From the NCBI RefSeq assembly GCF_002234675.1, contig NC_019879.2:5213325-5277324 (forward strand): a DNA stretch of 64,000 nt, read 5' to 3'. Under the pieces are notes generated by a model. It was not told where the DNA came from, searched no databases, and saw only the letters and a program-made list of their open reading frames with translations. How positions within the stretch are numbered: position 1 is the stretch's first letter; every line of letters starts with the position of its first letter. Source of the DNA: Oryzias latipes (taxonomy: Eukaryota > Chordata > Actinopteri > Beloniformes > Adrianichthyidae). Shown one piece after another: positions 46,809-60,300 of this stretch. Position numbers and translations under genes: made by a program.

Positions 46809-46940
46809 GATCTTTTTCAAATGGCGTTTTTTTTTGTCTGCTCCTGATTCAGAATGATTTGAATAAAGAAATACTCAGAAATTCAGTTTTATGCTTAATT
46901 GTCTTTATATTTTTCCTCCAAAATGCTACAAGAACATGTT
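46809..46940 (+). mobile_element. Family A right-end fragment
   Basis: A short match: CTGCTCCTGATTCAGAATGA, AATAAAGAAATACTCAGAAA and AAGAACATG. Only about 130 bp remain. Confidence 0.6.
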
Positions 46941-47399
46941 TTTTAACATGTTTACTTTTTAGTAAAACACACCAAAAAAACATTTTTTTTAAAAGCTTGT
47001 ACTTATAAAATAAAAATGTTTTACTCCCTAAAGCAGATCAAAAGCAGTTTATGGTCAGTTCATGATGTGTTAAAGAAAACTAAATGAATGACTGGAAACT
47101 GGATTTCTGCAGCCCTACGAGTCAAAAAGTGTCCACTCGTAAACGACGGCTGTGCTTGAGCGTGCTGCCTTTGTCGGAAGGGCTGTCTATGTTGTCCTAC
47201 AGGTGAACCTTGACCCCTTAGGTAACTCCTCCCACCTGTCAGCTGCAGCTCTCCGCCGCCCCCCACCCCCCAGCCTTCCCCTCGCTGGGCATGTCTTGAC
47301 ACGCCGACAAACACCAGGAGAGGGAGGAGACAAAAAAAAAAAAAAAACAAGAAAAACCAGAGAGCATGACAGACTGAGAAACAGAAAGAGGGAGAGAGG

Positions 47400-47926
47400 G
47401 AGGTTGAGTTTGAACAGGGGAGAGAGGGTGTGAGGACGCTAAAGGGAATTTCATGCTGAAGCCGCAGCTGAGGATCGATTCTCAGCAGAAAAAGCAGGAC
47501 AGGAACTGAAGCGGCGCAGAGGAATGTGGCTGTAATCGGAAAAGGGAAGGCAGCCCTCAACAGTGGAGGGGAGAGATCCAGTGGTGTAGAGACTGTGGAA
47601 AATGGGCTGTCAGTTTCTCTCCTGGACTCACTCCTTCTTTGTCTTTGTGATTTCTGACTGAGCAGCTTCCTGAATCCCTTGGAGAGGCACAGAGAACACT
47701 GGTGACTGTGGCTGCTGAAATCCACCAACAAAGGGATCGGGATGAATGAAGCAGAGGAAGGAGTGCACCTTTAGAGTTCTCTGTTTCAGGAAAGCTTTAT
47801 CACTGCAAGCTTTTACTCAAAGCCAACGAGGACGGAAATTTCTGAAATACAAAAATCTGCCCGGAGCTTCAAAAAGAACAGGGAGCACCGGAGGAGCATG
47901 GGATGTAAAGTTAGGAGCTCAGTTCA
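47400..47926 (+). promoter_or_regulatory. ankrd50l: Putative 5' leader of the ankrd50-like gene
   Basis: This purine-rich, repeat-free stretch precedes the start codon. A pyrimidine tract ending in TTTCAG at about 47784-47789 could be an acceptor joining an upstream non-coding exon to the coding exon. No TATA box or strong CpG island is visible, so the promoter cannot be fixed. Confidence 0.35.
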
Positions 47927-48375
47927 ATGTCAGAACCTCGTGAAGACATGAGCAGGAGTGGGTTCGGGAGTAGCTCCAGTTTGCTTCAGGGCCGGCGGTT
48001 TTTCTGCAGAGAATGGGCCCTGGAAAAGTTGCACCGCTGCCTGGACTCTCGAGCAGCCTCAGGCCAACCGCCGGGGCTGCTGGTGACCGGGGGCCCCGGT
48101 GCTGGAAAGACCGCCCTGTTCACCGAGGTGCTATGGCCCACCTCGAAGACCGGAACCGCAATTGGGCTGGCCCAGCGCTGCCTTGCCTCTCATTTCTGCC
48201 AAAGAGAGGACCAAAGGAGTACTGTCCTGTGGAGGTTTGTCCTGGGCCTGGTGGAGCAGCTGAGGGCATCACCCTTCCTCTCCTCAGGGTATGAAGACAT
48301 CCTGAGCAGGGAGTCTGTTGTCTCTGCTTTGGAGCCGCTCAGCTGTCAAAGAAGCCCTGATGAAACTTTTAAAAG
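47927..48375 (+). CDS. ankrd50l: ankrd50-like coding exon 1 (P-loop)
   Basis: This exon has 449 nt: the start codon, 149 codons and two extra bases. It encodes the FFCREWALEKLHRC lead-in, the Walker A loop and ASHFCQREDQRSTVLWRFVL. The donor is AAAG|GTTTGT. It opens intron 1 of 6.9 kb. Confidence 0.92.
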
Positions 48376-51300
48376 GTTTGTGTCACAATTTTGTTTTTAT
48401 AAATCAGAAATCTGCTAAATAAATGCATTTTTTTTTCATTGTAACATGAGGCAAGAAAAAAACTGTCCAGAACTAATATCATCCAAAAAAGTTTAGCAAC
48501 AACTGTGAAACTCCTGCAGGAGCTCAGCGTGTGTGAGCATGTTTCAGAATGGCTTATTTCCAGCTCAACACAGCATCATTTGTTAGTGATATCACACTGT
48601 AAATCCCGACATTTTAATGGCAGGGATATTCTTACTTAGGAAAAGAAGAACGATTTAGCAGAATTAGAGGGGAAAAACTTGCTTCGTAAATTAGTACTGT
48701 TTTGCAAGATGTCTGTGTCAGCATTGAGCCGTTTCCGAAAGAGACATTGTATATTTCCCACAATGCCTTCTGGCCCACTGTATATCAGAAGCAGTTCTGT
48801 GAAGGGTCTGAATGTGGGAGACTGACTTAAACAAACCCAACTGAGTTTCAACTCCCACTCCAATCACCCTTTGATCTATTCTCAAAGCTTTCCCAGTGGT
48901 CTTTTAATTCTGATTATGCTATTTTTTAGCCAAAAAAAAAAAACACATGTTTCCTAGGATGTAGTTTCTGCAGAGCGGCAGAACATCTGTTGATGCATTC
49001 TCTTGCTAGCTTACAGCCCCACAGACCCCCAACCTAACATTACTGGTCCAACAAAAATGTCGAGCAATATTGGAGCTATCCAGTTGTACAGTTTTGAGCC
49101 AGAGGAAAACCAAGACGTACGTGGATGTAGTTGTACACACATGGATGCATCAGAATGGAGCGGAGCAGGGCGCGTCTGGCTTGCTGTTGTAGGTCCTATG
49201 TCACAGCTACAAGCTTTTTCCAAACAGCATTTTTAGTCTGCTTCTGATTCACAACAATTTGAATAAAGAAATACTCAGAAATGCAATTTTAAGCAGAACT
49301 GTCTTAATACATGTCCTCCATTATCAAAAAGATGCCACCAGAACATGTTAAAAACACCAAAAACACAACTTTTTTTATTGGTGTGGGTCTCTAAATATGA
49401 CAAAACTGAACAGAAAATCTACAAAAAGTCTAATCTACAAGAACCTAACAGCTTCAAATGACTGAAACTGAAAATTGGTTTAACTGAAAAAAGGAATCAG
49501 AAAACAGAAGATGCCCTGAAGCTATTTGCACCCACGACTTTAGATGCCATTGGCCTTTAGAGCAGAAAAAGAGGAACCTGAACACACAAAAACGCCAGTC
49601 GGAGTAAACAGAGAAACTCCAAAGGCCCTAATTTTCATACTAACAACTGCTCCTCAGATAACTGAAGTTTTGAACTTGTGTTTTGATTCCCCCCCACCCC
49701 CCCGAGCTGTGATGCAGAGGACACTGCACTGGCTTTGTAATCGGTAAGTTCCTGGTTCAGGACAAGATTTGATAACAGCTTGGTTGTGTCAGGAGGGGCA
49801 TCTGGCGTTGCCCCTCTGCCAAATTATCTCTTTGCACCTTATGGAAAGTACGAGAAAAAAAACACCAGCAGATGTTTTCCTGCAGTATTTGCATAGGAGA
49901 GTTTGCATGGAGTCAGTCCTTTTGTTGCCAAAACACAAAAAAAGCTGATTGGCTGAAGTTTGTTTTTTGGTAAATAGTGACGGAAAACAGGCACAAATTC
50001 TTCTGCAGTTTCTTCCTAAACAGTCCTAACAGAGTTTACTGTTTCTGAAAGCTGTTGACAGAAATGGATCAGATGCTTAAAGAGAAGATGCAGGTTAGGT
50101 GTCTGACGGGCATTCATTCCGAAGATTAAAATAATCCTAACTTTGAATCATACACGCCCACAGAGTGATGAATGGTAGCATAGCACGGCGGGGTTCAGGT
50201 GTTTTGCCAAAGGCCCCCGTGACATGTGATCTGGTGGAGCTATAGTATTTACCGTTAATCTTCTGATAGGTGGATGCCTCCTAAGTCACAGCTGCTGCCT
50301 TGTGCAGACTCCAAATAAAACAGGGGGCATCACACAGCAGATGCTGCTCCTCATGTTTTAATTACTACACCTTTTTCTCTTCTTTTTACTCTGCAAAGTT
50401 AGCAAAAACACAACACTAATCTTTAGAAAAAATTACTAGAAAGTAGTATAACGATCTCTCCATGCAGAAAATCATTTTTATTCAATTAGATCTCTGAAAA
50501 GATTTTCAAATGTAGAAATAAGGAGTTCCACAAAAGCATTCAAAAAGGGTTATTAGCTAAAAATAAGCTGTTAGATGGAATCTTTTCAAATTGAATGTTA
50601 TACAGTCCAATATTAAGGTTTTTTTTGCTAGTTCTAACCAATATGTTTGTATTTTTGGAGCTTTTATGTAGCTAACTGTAGTTCATTTTGATAACAGAGA
50701 CAAAAAATGAGTGTAATAAGCAGAAATGAATCATTTTAGAACAAAATGTAAACAAAAGGAGTAAAAAAAACTTTAAATCCTCAAAAAATCTAAAGCCAGC
50801 GCATATTCCCAGATCATAAATCTACATTTTTGTTTCCAAAATAATGACAAAGAAAGTCTAGTTTTATAGAACTAGAAAGATGTGGAGCAAAGATAAGTCA
50901 AACGACCTTGAATGTCTGAAAACAAGTTTTTTTTATATTTGCAAGTATCAAATAATTTGCTGTGTAAACTGAGTTAAAGTGCATAAAAGCCTGAATACGA
51001 AGCGGCTCTTCCTTGGTTTGTACTTGTGTCTCCTCTCACACTGCCACCCATCAGCAGCAGACACAATAGGCCTCCAGTGTGAATGAATGCTACAGTGTTA
51101 TTTACGAGTCCACATCCTTTCAGAGAGGCGGAGAAGAAAAAAAAAAAACAAAAGAACAAAGAGTTGAAAAAATGCCCCCAGGATCCCGGCGACCATCTCG
51201 GCACCAGTCAGCGAGGTCACCCTCCTCTCCGGGATATTTCAACTCTCTTCCAACATGTTTACCCTGTAATGAGTCTAAGTCCCTTTACGTTCCTGCTGTG

Positions 51301-54300
51301 TTTGCCCTCCTCTGGTGTGAAGTACCTAACTGGATTCCACATCTCCCCACTCCTGCCCCCTCCCCAGACTGGCTCACAGCCAGGAGATAGTTTTTGTGAG
51401 CTGGGAGAAAGTTGCTGCAGGCAAGAGCGCACCATGTGAGAACAGCCGTTGTCAAACTGGTGAAACATGGGCTTGGATTTGCAGATGGGGAGGAAGGGAA
51501 GGAGGGGCGGACGATGTGCATGCCTTAAACCAGCTGGCATCACGCTGCAGTCAGCGAGCCACTAACACTGCGCCGACTGTTTGGACTGTGCTGCTCCCTG
51601 TACTTGTAAAAGTATGCAGCTAAAGTTCAAAGAGTGCACGGAAACCTCGGTTTACTGGGGCTGTTGGGACCTTTCTAGTTTAAATGTGTTGATCCAGCTT
51701 CCAAATTACCGTACACACTTACTGACACGTTGTCAAGTTTTCCAACCAGGCTGTTCTACTCACCAGTGAAAGACAGAAGAATATTTCAAGTTACATTTGA
51801 ATTAGGCTTGCACGTTTATAATATCTGATCCAATAAATAAAGATTCAATAAAGCGTTACCTTAAATGTTTACATTACACACTTGCTAAAAACTATATTTA
51901 CGGCAGCTTGAAGTATGTAACAAATGAAATAAAGCCCTCTACGCATTTGACCAATCGGATGCAGCCCTTTTGCGATAGATGTCTGCCTCCTAAGTAGACT
52001 GGGTCATTTGGAGAACATTGTTCCATAGGTCAAATCCGCTAAGTATGAAGTGGGATGACAGATATTTGAAGACAGTAAAATTCCTTTATTCACTTTTCTC
52101 AGACAGACATTTTTACATGTTCCTCTCTTGTTTAAACTCAAAAAGTCCAAACCTTGATAGAAAAATCTGTCCATTATTTTAGAATGAAAACAAAGATCTG
52201 ATCGCAATGAAGATTTAAGCTGCGGGTGCAGTACTGTAGACGCTGCACGGAAGAGATTGATTTGTCAATCATCTGGACATAGAACATGATGCCATGTGTA
52301 AAAAAATAAACATGCAAAATTACACTGAAAAAACTCTTTAAAACACCAAGACTACAAAAGGTGAATCGTGACATAGCGAGGGACCGATGAATAATTGAAG
52401 TTATGTTGACTTTTATTTAAATAAAACCGTTGCAGTGAAATGGAAATGAGGCATCAGTTGCTATATGGTTATTTATTGCAAAAGTGATCACGCACATCGC
52501 AGTTTTTCCTCATTCCTCAATTTGAATCAACCCCAACATCTTCTATCTTCTTTGAAAGGAAATGAAATGAGTGGCTGGCCCGCTCTGCTATTACACCAGG
52601 AAAGACTGCGTGGCAGTGATACCGGCGCCTTTTTTAGCCCTGAGACGTGCTCTCCATGTAAAAGTACATGCTGTCCCACAAAAAATGATCAGAAATTTAA
52701 AAAATGCCCACTTGTGCTAAGCTGAAGCGAGGCCGTGCGATGTGATCTAAGCAGACCCAACATCCTACATCCTCAATGATGAGGATCTAATTACAGCTGG
52801 AGCGACCCTGTGAGCTCCGTCTCTGAGGCTGTTGCAGGACTCATTTCATGCCCTTCCTTTCATAAGCCGGCGTGACTTCCTGACATCTTCATAAAAGAGC
52901 GCGTGACATTCTGGAGTCAAAAATGTCACAGATAGATGCACCGGTTAATCCCTTTTTTTCGACTGATCCTTCAAGCCTATTTTTCCTGACAAGAGAGAGT
53001 TGATCCAGCAACTCGGCCACCACTCCGCTCTGCCGCTTACGCAACTTCATGCTTCCTTCCAAACGGGCATTTGGGTCACACATTGCCCTTTCTTGAAGCT
53101 TTCATTTTAATAAAATAATGCATGCATAACTATCCCCACTGAGGGATTATTGATTAAAAAAACCAGTAGATTTTAACACTGATTTAAAAAAAATCCTGAA
53201 TGTGACATTTTTTAACTCTTGTATGGGGTTGGATTACTGTAATTCAGCTCCAATGACTGCAAGTGTTTGTCCCTTAATCTAACCCTTCAGAAGACTCCAT
53301 TAGAAGTCAGTCATTGTGAAATTTAAATGGGACAGAAAGACATAAGCAACAATTAAACATTTTAAAACCACTTTTACCTCTGTGACAGTGTGTCATGTGT
53401 GCGCGAAACTCCGGAAGTGATGAGTGTTGGTTTAATCAGATGACTAAAGCACATGATAAGCTTGTTGGAACGTCAAATGGAGCTGTCACCCCGGGGCAGG
53501 GTTTGCAAATCTACCCTTAACTGCAGGATGTAACCAATAAAAGTCAAGTCTGTTAAGATAATGAGGTGAGTCACAGAAATTAAAACCGTTCTTAAGGAAA
53601 TCAGATTATCCTTTAACTACAGATCAAAAGGCGGCATAACACACTGGGCGGATCTTAGTTGATTATATTTGAATCAATTAGTTTATAAAGGTTATAGTTT
53701 TGGTTTGCCAGGTAATGGATCAAATGCAATGGATCAAATTTAAATCAATACCAACAGACAACCTCCACTACCTTTTGTTTGCAGCAGGTTTATTTTATTA
53801 TGCCTTTTTTGGGGGGGGGCTGCCACGACTTATACTCCAGAGCGACTTATAGTGCGAAAAATACAACAGTTGAGTTTCTGTTTATTCCTAGAGCTTTTAG
53901 CAAATAACGGTGTACAAATGACCCTGCACTTCTTCCAGAACAGATGTGTTGAGTTGCGTGTTTGTGTGACCCATGCATGTCGTGTTGGTGTCACAGGATA
54001 ATTTCTGATGACTGTCTTTCAAACAAGGCCGTTAAGGCCTTCCAAATCCAGCAGGCTTTGTTGTTTCGCCTCTAACTACTGCAATTTATACAGAGGCTTT
54101 CATGACAGGCCTGTCAGCAGCCGTTTTCATCTGAATCACAGAGGTGGATTAACCGACATTTCTGCTTTCTTTAGCAAAATGTTGAAGGAAACCTAATTTC
54201 TAAAACATATGGTGGATGGACTGAAATTTGTCGTGAGTAGCTATTATATGTTAAGCCAGTAAATGCAGTAACTACTGTTTGCTTCTCGTTCTTTAGCCGG

Positions 54301-57300
54301 AGGAGTGAGCAGCAGCAGCAGTTGGCTTTGTTAAAAATGTGGACACTGAAGCATTGTGGGGCAGTTTCAGTGAGACTCCTACAGCTCCAGTGATGTCCTA
54401 GACGTTCCAATCTACTCCTAAAGAGGTTTTTCCTTCTTTGTAAAGATAGCGTTTAAACTTTGATGATCCTGCAGATTGACTGCTGGGCTTCACTGCCTAC
54501 AGATGGATATTCCTGCTCTAGCATTGGGTTGCTGAAAAATAAAATTGGATTATAGATTATGCTAGCTATTGCACTGACGTTCTCCTGAGGGGCTTTGGAT
54601 TCTTTTGACTGCATAATTTTTGTCTTTGTTTGCAAAACACCCACTGATCCTGTGGAAACGAGGGGAGAAGAAACAGAAACGGCTCTCAAAGCTGGATTTC
54701 GAGACACCGGAGCCACTCATGAGTCAGGAAATTTCTGCTGAGAGCGGAGAGCTAACCTGCATTAAACCTGCATGTGTATCAGCGTGTTCTGGGTGTAGCA
54801 GGGCATTTCAAAGCTTCCATTAACCTGACTCACATTCACATCAAAGCAGCGAGTGGGTGTTACTTGCTTTTAAAGGGCAGTTAAGCCTTTTCCTTTTACT
54901 TGCTGCCAAGTTTAGAAATGTTTTACATGGATAGCTTTATGGTGTTTTTTATTGCTTAATAGCTGTCCAGAATGAAAGCGTCCGTTCGCTGTAATCAGTA
55001 CATTAAAGTGTTGACTGCAGCTAATGTTTGTTGTCATGTAATTTCAGATTGTCACTTTGGGGTTTCTAATGGTTTGTTAATTGCAATGATGCTCATGAGT
55101 TATTCCTTTGAAACTGAATATAATGCTAAGTATTCCAACAAGTGAAAATACAAACACCATCCTAGACTGAGAGCTGACAAGAGGTTTGATTTGATTGTCT
55201 TAATTTTACCGTATATTTTGCCGTTTTTACATGGCAAACTGTAACCCTAGCCTTTTCTTCATTGTTATCTTCCTCCCAAATCTCTAGAGCGGTTTTGCAG
55301 CCTCTCCTGGAACTTCCTCCTCCGGCTCAGACTCTGATGGTGGTCATTGACGCACTTGATGTTGACTATGAGCCAGGTGAGGGTGTCGGGAAGAGCGATT
55401 CCATCGCAGAGCTGTTGGCCACCAACCAACACCTGCTGCCCAGCTGGCTGCTGCTGGTCTGCTCTGTACGCCGCCAAAACAAAGCTGTGTGCAAGATGTT
55501 CTCAGGTATGTATGCAACATTTGTGACCTGTCCTATAAGTCAGTGATCCCCAAACCGTTTCAGACTATGGATTGATGTCAGACAATATTTTCATGGACTG
55601 GCCTGCACGAGGCTGAAGGGGTTTGTCCACATTTTGGTTTTTTTAGCTTTCAGTTTCCATTAACTTCTAAGGATAAAGTTTATCTTCATCCATTATAAAA
55701 TAAACGCAGTTGGTTTAAACGTTATTCTAGATTTCATGTAGGAACCATTAAAATGGGATACTGATTTTCCCTTAACCCATAAATGTCAAAGTGGAAGCTA
55801 AAAAATCAGACTTCAGCCTTGTCCAACTTTTAAGGTGCAACAAATAAAAAATAAAAAAAAGGTCACTAAAACTAGTATTTTCTAAATATAATCAACCTTG
55901 TAACATTAGTTACTGAATATTATGCATTATTGTTATGGCGTGAGAAAACAAATATGGCAATAGATCCTTATTTGGAGTACAGAGTCCTGTTTTGTGTCTG
56001 TTAAATGCAGCTTTCTTTTATTTTGAAGTCTAAAGCTCTTCTTCTGTTACCTCACTGGCAGTTTCCTGCAAAAGCAAACTTTCCAAAAACTATTTTTCTT
56101 TGTTAACTTTGCTAGCTTAGGAGTTTTAAAGTAGAGCTCGGCACATATTTAAGAATGTAGAGGATGATCGACTTGACATGGGTCAGAAATGAGTGAGATG
56201 TGGTGGGGAGAAGCCAGCAGTTTTTCAAAATAAAACTTCCTTTAGAACCACATAATATTTTACAAAAAGAAAAATGTAGGTTGTATGTTTGTTTTCTCTG
56301 CTGTCCTACAGACTGGTATAAAACATTTGAAACTAGTGGACGTTAGGGCTGCACGATATGAGGAAAACTTGCGATATGCGATATTAGTGATCAATATTGT
56401 GATAACGATAAATTTGCGGTAAATAAACAAATAGAAAAATAAACAAAAACATCATTCCCATTTCATTGCAACAGTTTAAAAATTATACTCCAAATGACCC
56501 TCATCGACATGGGGGACAAACGTCAGGGTGGCTAACCCTGGTCCTCAAGAGCCTCAACCCTGTCTGTTTTCCAATTCTCCCTAGACTGCTCGATAATGAT
56601 AACCAAAATCAGGTGTGTTCAGTCAATCAGGATGTGAAATCACTTGAGTCAGCCAATCAACAGCAAGCTGGTTAAGGAGAGCTGGAAAACAGGCAGGGTT
56701 GAGGCTCTTCAGGACCAGGGTTAACATAATAGGCCTCCATCTGATTGGTCAACAATGGGAAGGCGTCCATCTGATTGGTCAAAGCATAAAGGGATTTATT
56801 TGATTCATTAAATGCTTCAAGCTGCTAGAAGATTGTTTTAACACATTTTGAGTTTGCGATTTATTGCGATATTCGCCGTCTTTTGCGATATGCATATTGC
56901 AGAGCTGGATATTGCGATAACGATAAATTTGCGGTATATTGTGCAGGCCTAGTGGACGTAGACACACTCTTGCTAGACTTAGAGCAGGCACAACATGACA
57001 ATAAAATATTTATCTCAAAAGGTTTATATTGAGTCTGTGTAACATGATTGGGCTGTAGTGAGTCCCAGAGTCTTTTATACTAGAAGACAAGGGGTATTTC
57101 AGCAACCGTTACAAGATGCAACATTATCTTTAATTGTTTTAGCATGTTAGCAAGTTGAGTTCTCGTTTCTTCATCTCAAGGTCATTTCATATTCATAACC
57201 AATGGTCTTAGTTGAACTTGCCTTTTATTTAAAGAGCAATGTTTTTGTGTATTGTAGGTTTTCGTAAGCTCTGCTTGGATGATCTGAGGAAGCCACCTGC

Positions 57301-60300
57301 TGTCCGTGATGTACAACAGTACATCCTTTGTCGCCTGGACAAAGACGCCGCACTGCGCCGTCAGCTCACCCCGGACACGGCGGACATGCTGAATCTGCTG
57401 CACATCAAAAGCGGCGGCTGCTTCCTTTTCCTCGAAAGGGTCCTGGACGGTGTGGCAGCTGCGCTGGTGGGCCTGCGGGAGATCCGGGACATCCCCGGAA
57501 CCCTCAACGGCCTTTACCTGTGGCTCTGCCAGAGGCTGTTTCCCCGGAGACTCTTCGCCCATGTCAGGCCTCTTCTTAATGTTCTCTTGGCTTCACCGAA
57601 GCCCCTCACATCTTTGCAGCTGTTTACAGCAGTGTGGACTCAGGACACCTCACTGAGCATCCAGGACTTCCAGAACAAACTTCAAACACTTTCCCCTCTG
57701 TTGATCAGTGGACCCGGGTGCACCAAACTGCTTTTTCATGCCAGCTTTGCAGAGTGGCTGACGGATGTCAAGTACTGCACTCAGAAGTATCTTTGTGGCC
57801 GGAGCGAGGGTCACACTATGCTTGCCATGGCTCTCACTTTACGAGGACCTGACTTAGACGCTGACAGCACTTGTCAGCTTGCTGCACACTTGGTCTGCTC
57901 AGGTCACCATAAGGATAAACCTTCACTTTTGGCACTGTGGATGCTGTGGGCGGATGTGCCTGCTCTTCCCCCCAGCAGCAGCACAGCCCTAACCACATCT
58001 CTAGCACAGCTTCCTGCTCTCGTCAGTCAGAATGTGCCTCAGCTACTAATGAGAAGCGGAGTCATCTTATCTGGATGTTTATCAGAGCCAGACATCAAAG
58101 TTGGAATGCTGTCTCTCTGTGAAGAAGGGGCTGATTTACAGCAGCCATTTGACAGTGGTTTGTCAGTCACAAAGCTGCTTGATTGTGGGCTGTCTGTAGA
58201 CCAGCTTGGACCTGCAGACAGACAGACTTTGCTTGCTAAAGCAGCTCTTGATGGATTCGAAAAAGTTGCAGAACTCCTCCTGAAACATGGATCTGATCCA
58301 CTGATCTGTGACCACCAAGGTCAAACACCCATGACTTTAGCTTCTAGTCAAGGTCATGTCAAAGTGCTGTCCCTCCTCCTTGAGTGGGCCAAAGGGCAGG
58401 GCCCGCAAACGGCGGCACAAATGATGGAGCATGCTGACAACGAAGGCTGGACTGCCCTCCGCTCTGCAGCTTGGGGAGGACACAAAGAGGCTGTTGGGCT
58501 GCTTTTGGACGCCGGAGCAGACGTGAACGGGTGTGACAGTGAAGGCCGAACTGCTCTGAGAGCTGCTGCATGGGGGGGTCATGAGGAAATCGTCTTCACT
58601 TTGCTGGACTACGGGGCTCAAGTCAACAAAGCAGATAGCAAGGGTCGGACGCCGCTTATAGCTGCTGCCTACATGGGACATCATGAAACCGTGGAGGTTC
58701 TGCTGAACCACAATGCAGAAGTGGACCTGGCAGATGGAGATGGACGCACGGCTCTGTCAGTTGCTGCTCTCTGCGTCCCTACAGCTGCAGGGGTCCAAGG
58801 CTTTGGTGAAGTAGCAAGTCTCTTACTAGAACACAACGCAGATCCAGGACACAGGGACAACGATGGGATGACACCACTTCTTCTGGCAGCTTATGAAGGC
58901 CATGAAGATGTAGTTGAGCTTCTTTTGGAAGCTGGTGCTGATGTGGATGAAACAGCTGGACTTGATGGGAGCGTTTCTGCAGCAGCTGCTGTTACTCCCC
59001 TGCTGGCGTCTGCAGCAATGGGCCACATGAAGACAGTGTCACGGTTACTTTTCTGGGGAGCAGCTGTGGATGCCATCGATTGCGAGGGCAGAACAGCACT
59101 CTGCTTAGCCGCAGCGAGAGGCAGCCTTGAAGTCGTCCGAGCCTTGCTGGATCGAGGCTTGGATGAGAACCATAAGGATGACCTGGGCTGGACTCCGCTG
59201 CATGCAGCTGCTTGTGAAGGACACCGTGCCGTTTGTGCTGCCTTGACAGAACACGGCAGCATGGCGCGCGTTGGAGAGATGGATATTGAAGGACGCACTC
59301 CACTTATACTGGCTGCCCAAGAAGGCCATTGGAGCACTGTCAAAATTCTTCTGGATAGACGCTCTCCTATTGACCACAGGGCCTATGATGGGCATTCTGC
59401 GCTGAGTGCAGCTTTCCTGGAGGGTCACACTGACGTTGCAGAACTGCTGATGAAGCGAGGGGCTGACACCGATGTCCGAGATGCAGAGGGGCGACCTCTG
59501 CTGTATCTGTTAGTGCTGGAGGACCACCTTAACATGGCGAGTCTCCTCATAGAGAAAGGAGGCGTGCCGCTGGAGTCCAGAGACTCTGAGGGCCGCACGG
59601 CGCTGCATGTGGCCTCATGGCGAGGCACCGTGGAGATAGTAGACCTTCTTTTAAAACACGGAGCAAAACCTAACGCACAAGATTCAGAAGGAAGACCGCC
59701 ACTGCATTCAGTGGCTTGGACGGGACATGCTAAAGTTGGACGTCGTCTCCTAGAAACAGACGGTATAGATGTTAACCTCGCCTGCCACCAAGGAGCGACC
59801 GCTCTGAGCATAGCTTCCCAAGAAGGACATGCAAATATTGTGAAAATGCTTCTAGAGAAGGGTTCAAATCCCAATCACTTGGATAAATATGGCCGCAGTC
59901 CAGTCAAAGTGGCTGCAAAGCATGGACACTTTACCATCGTCAGACTTTTGGAGAGCTATGGAGCCAAGCCATACCATGGCACAGTCCCTAACTATAGTAC
60001 TGTGTCCCCTGCAAAACCCAACAAAACAGCTTCCTCAGGTACATCAGCGAGTAACAGATGTGATGTCGCTACCTCTTCGTCCTCAGTGTCCTCTCCTAGC
60101 TCGACTGCAGAACGGTTCCACTCGATGCAAAGCTCCCAAACCTCTTCCACCTGCCACTCGCTTGCCACAGTGCAGACGGTCCCAGCAGACAGCCTCAGTT
60201 TCGTCCAACAGATCCAACAGCATTCACTGCCACGAAGCCGCAGCCGCCACTCCACCCTTCTTCCTCTAGGAAGGTCAGGCATGGACAGCCTCCAGAAGCT

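Larger units (their letters stand above)
49395..55287 (+). other. ankrd50l: ankrd50-like intron 1, remaining part
   Basis: The intron is non-coding apart from the repeat fragments listed. 52560-53100 is unique and GC-richer (CTCAATGATGAGGATCTAAT, GCCGGCGTGACTTCC) and could be an intronic regulatory element. Confidence 0.5.
56344..56951. mobile_element. hAT-type MITE in ankrd50-like intron 2
   Basis: The ends TAGGGCTGCACGATATG and, inverted, TAGGCCTGCACAATATAC are flanked by a perfect 8-bp target duplication GTGGACGT (56336-56343 and 56952-56959). Both ends hold TTGCGATAT / CGATAACGATAAATTTGCGG motifs. The 608 bp include a nested 191-bp palindromic element. Confidence 0.88.

Noticed and set aside
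47060-47731. 223-codon minus-strand frame upstream of the ankrd50-like gene
   Set aside because: Low-complexity Ser/Leu/Phe content caused by the purine-rich plus-strand leader; no domain or splice support.
57239-57257. In-frame ATG just before the large ankrd50-like exon as a gene start
   Set aside because: It lies in the intron before a good acceptor; exons 1 and 2 supply the conserved P-loop ATPase in phase.
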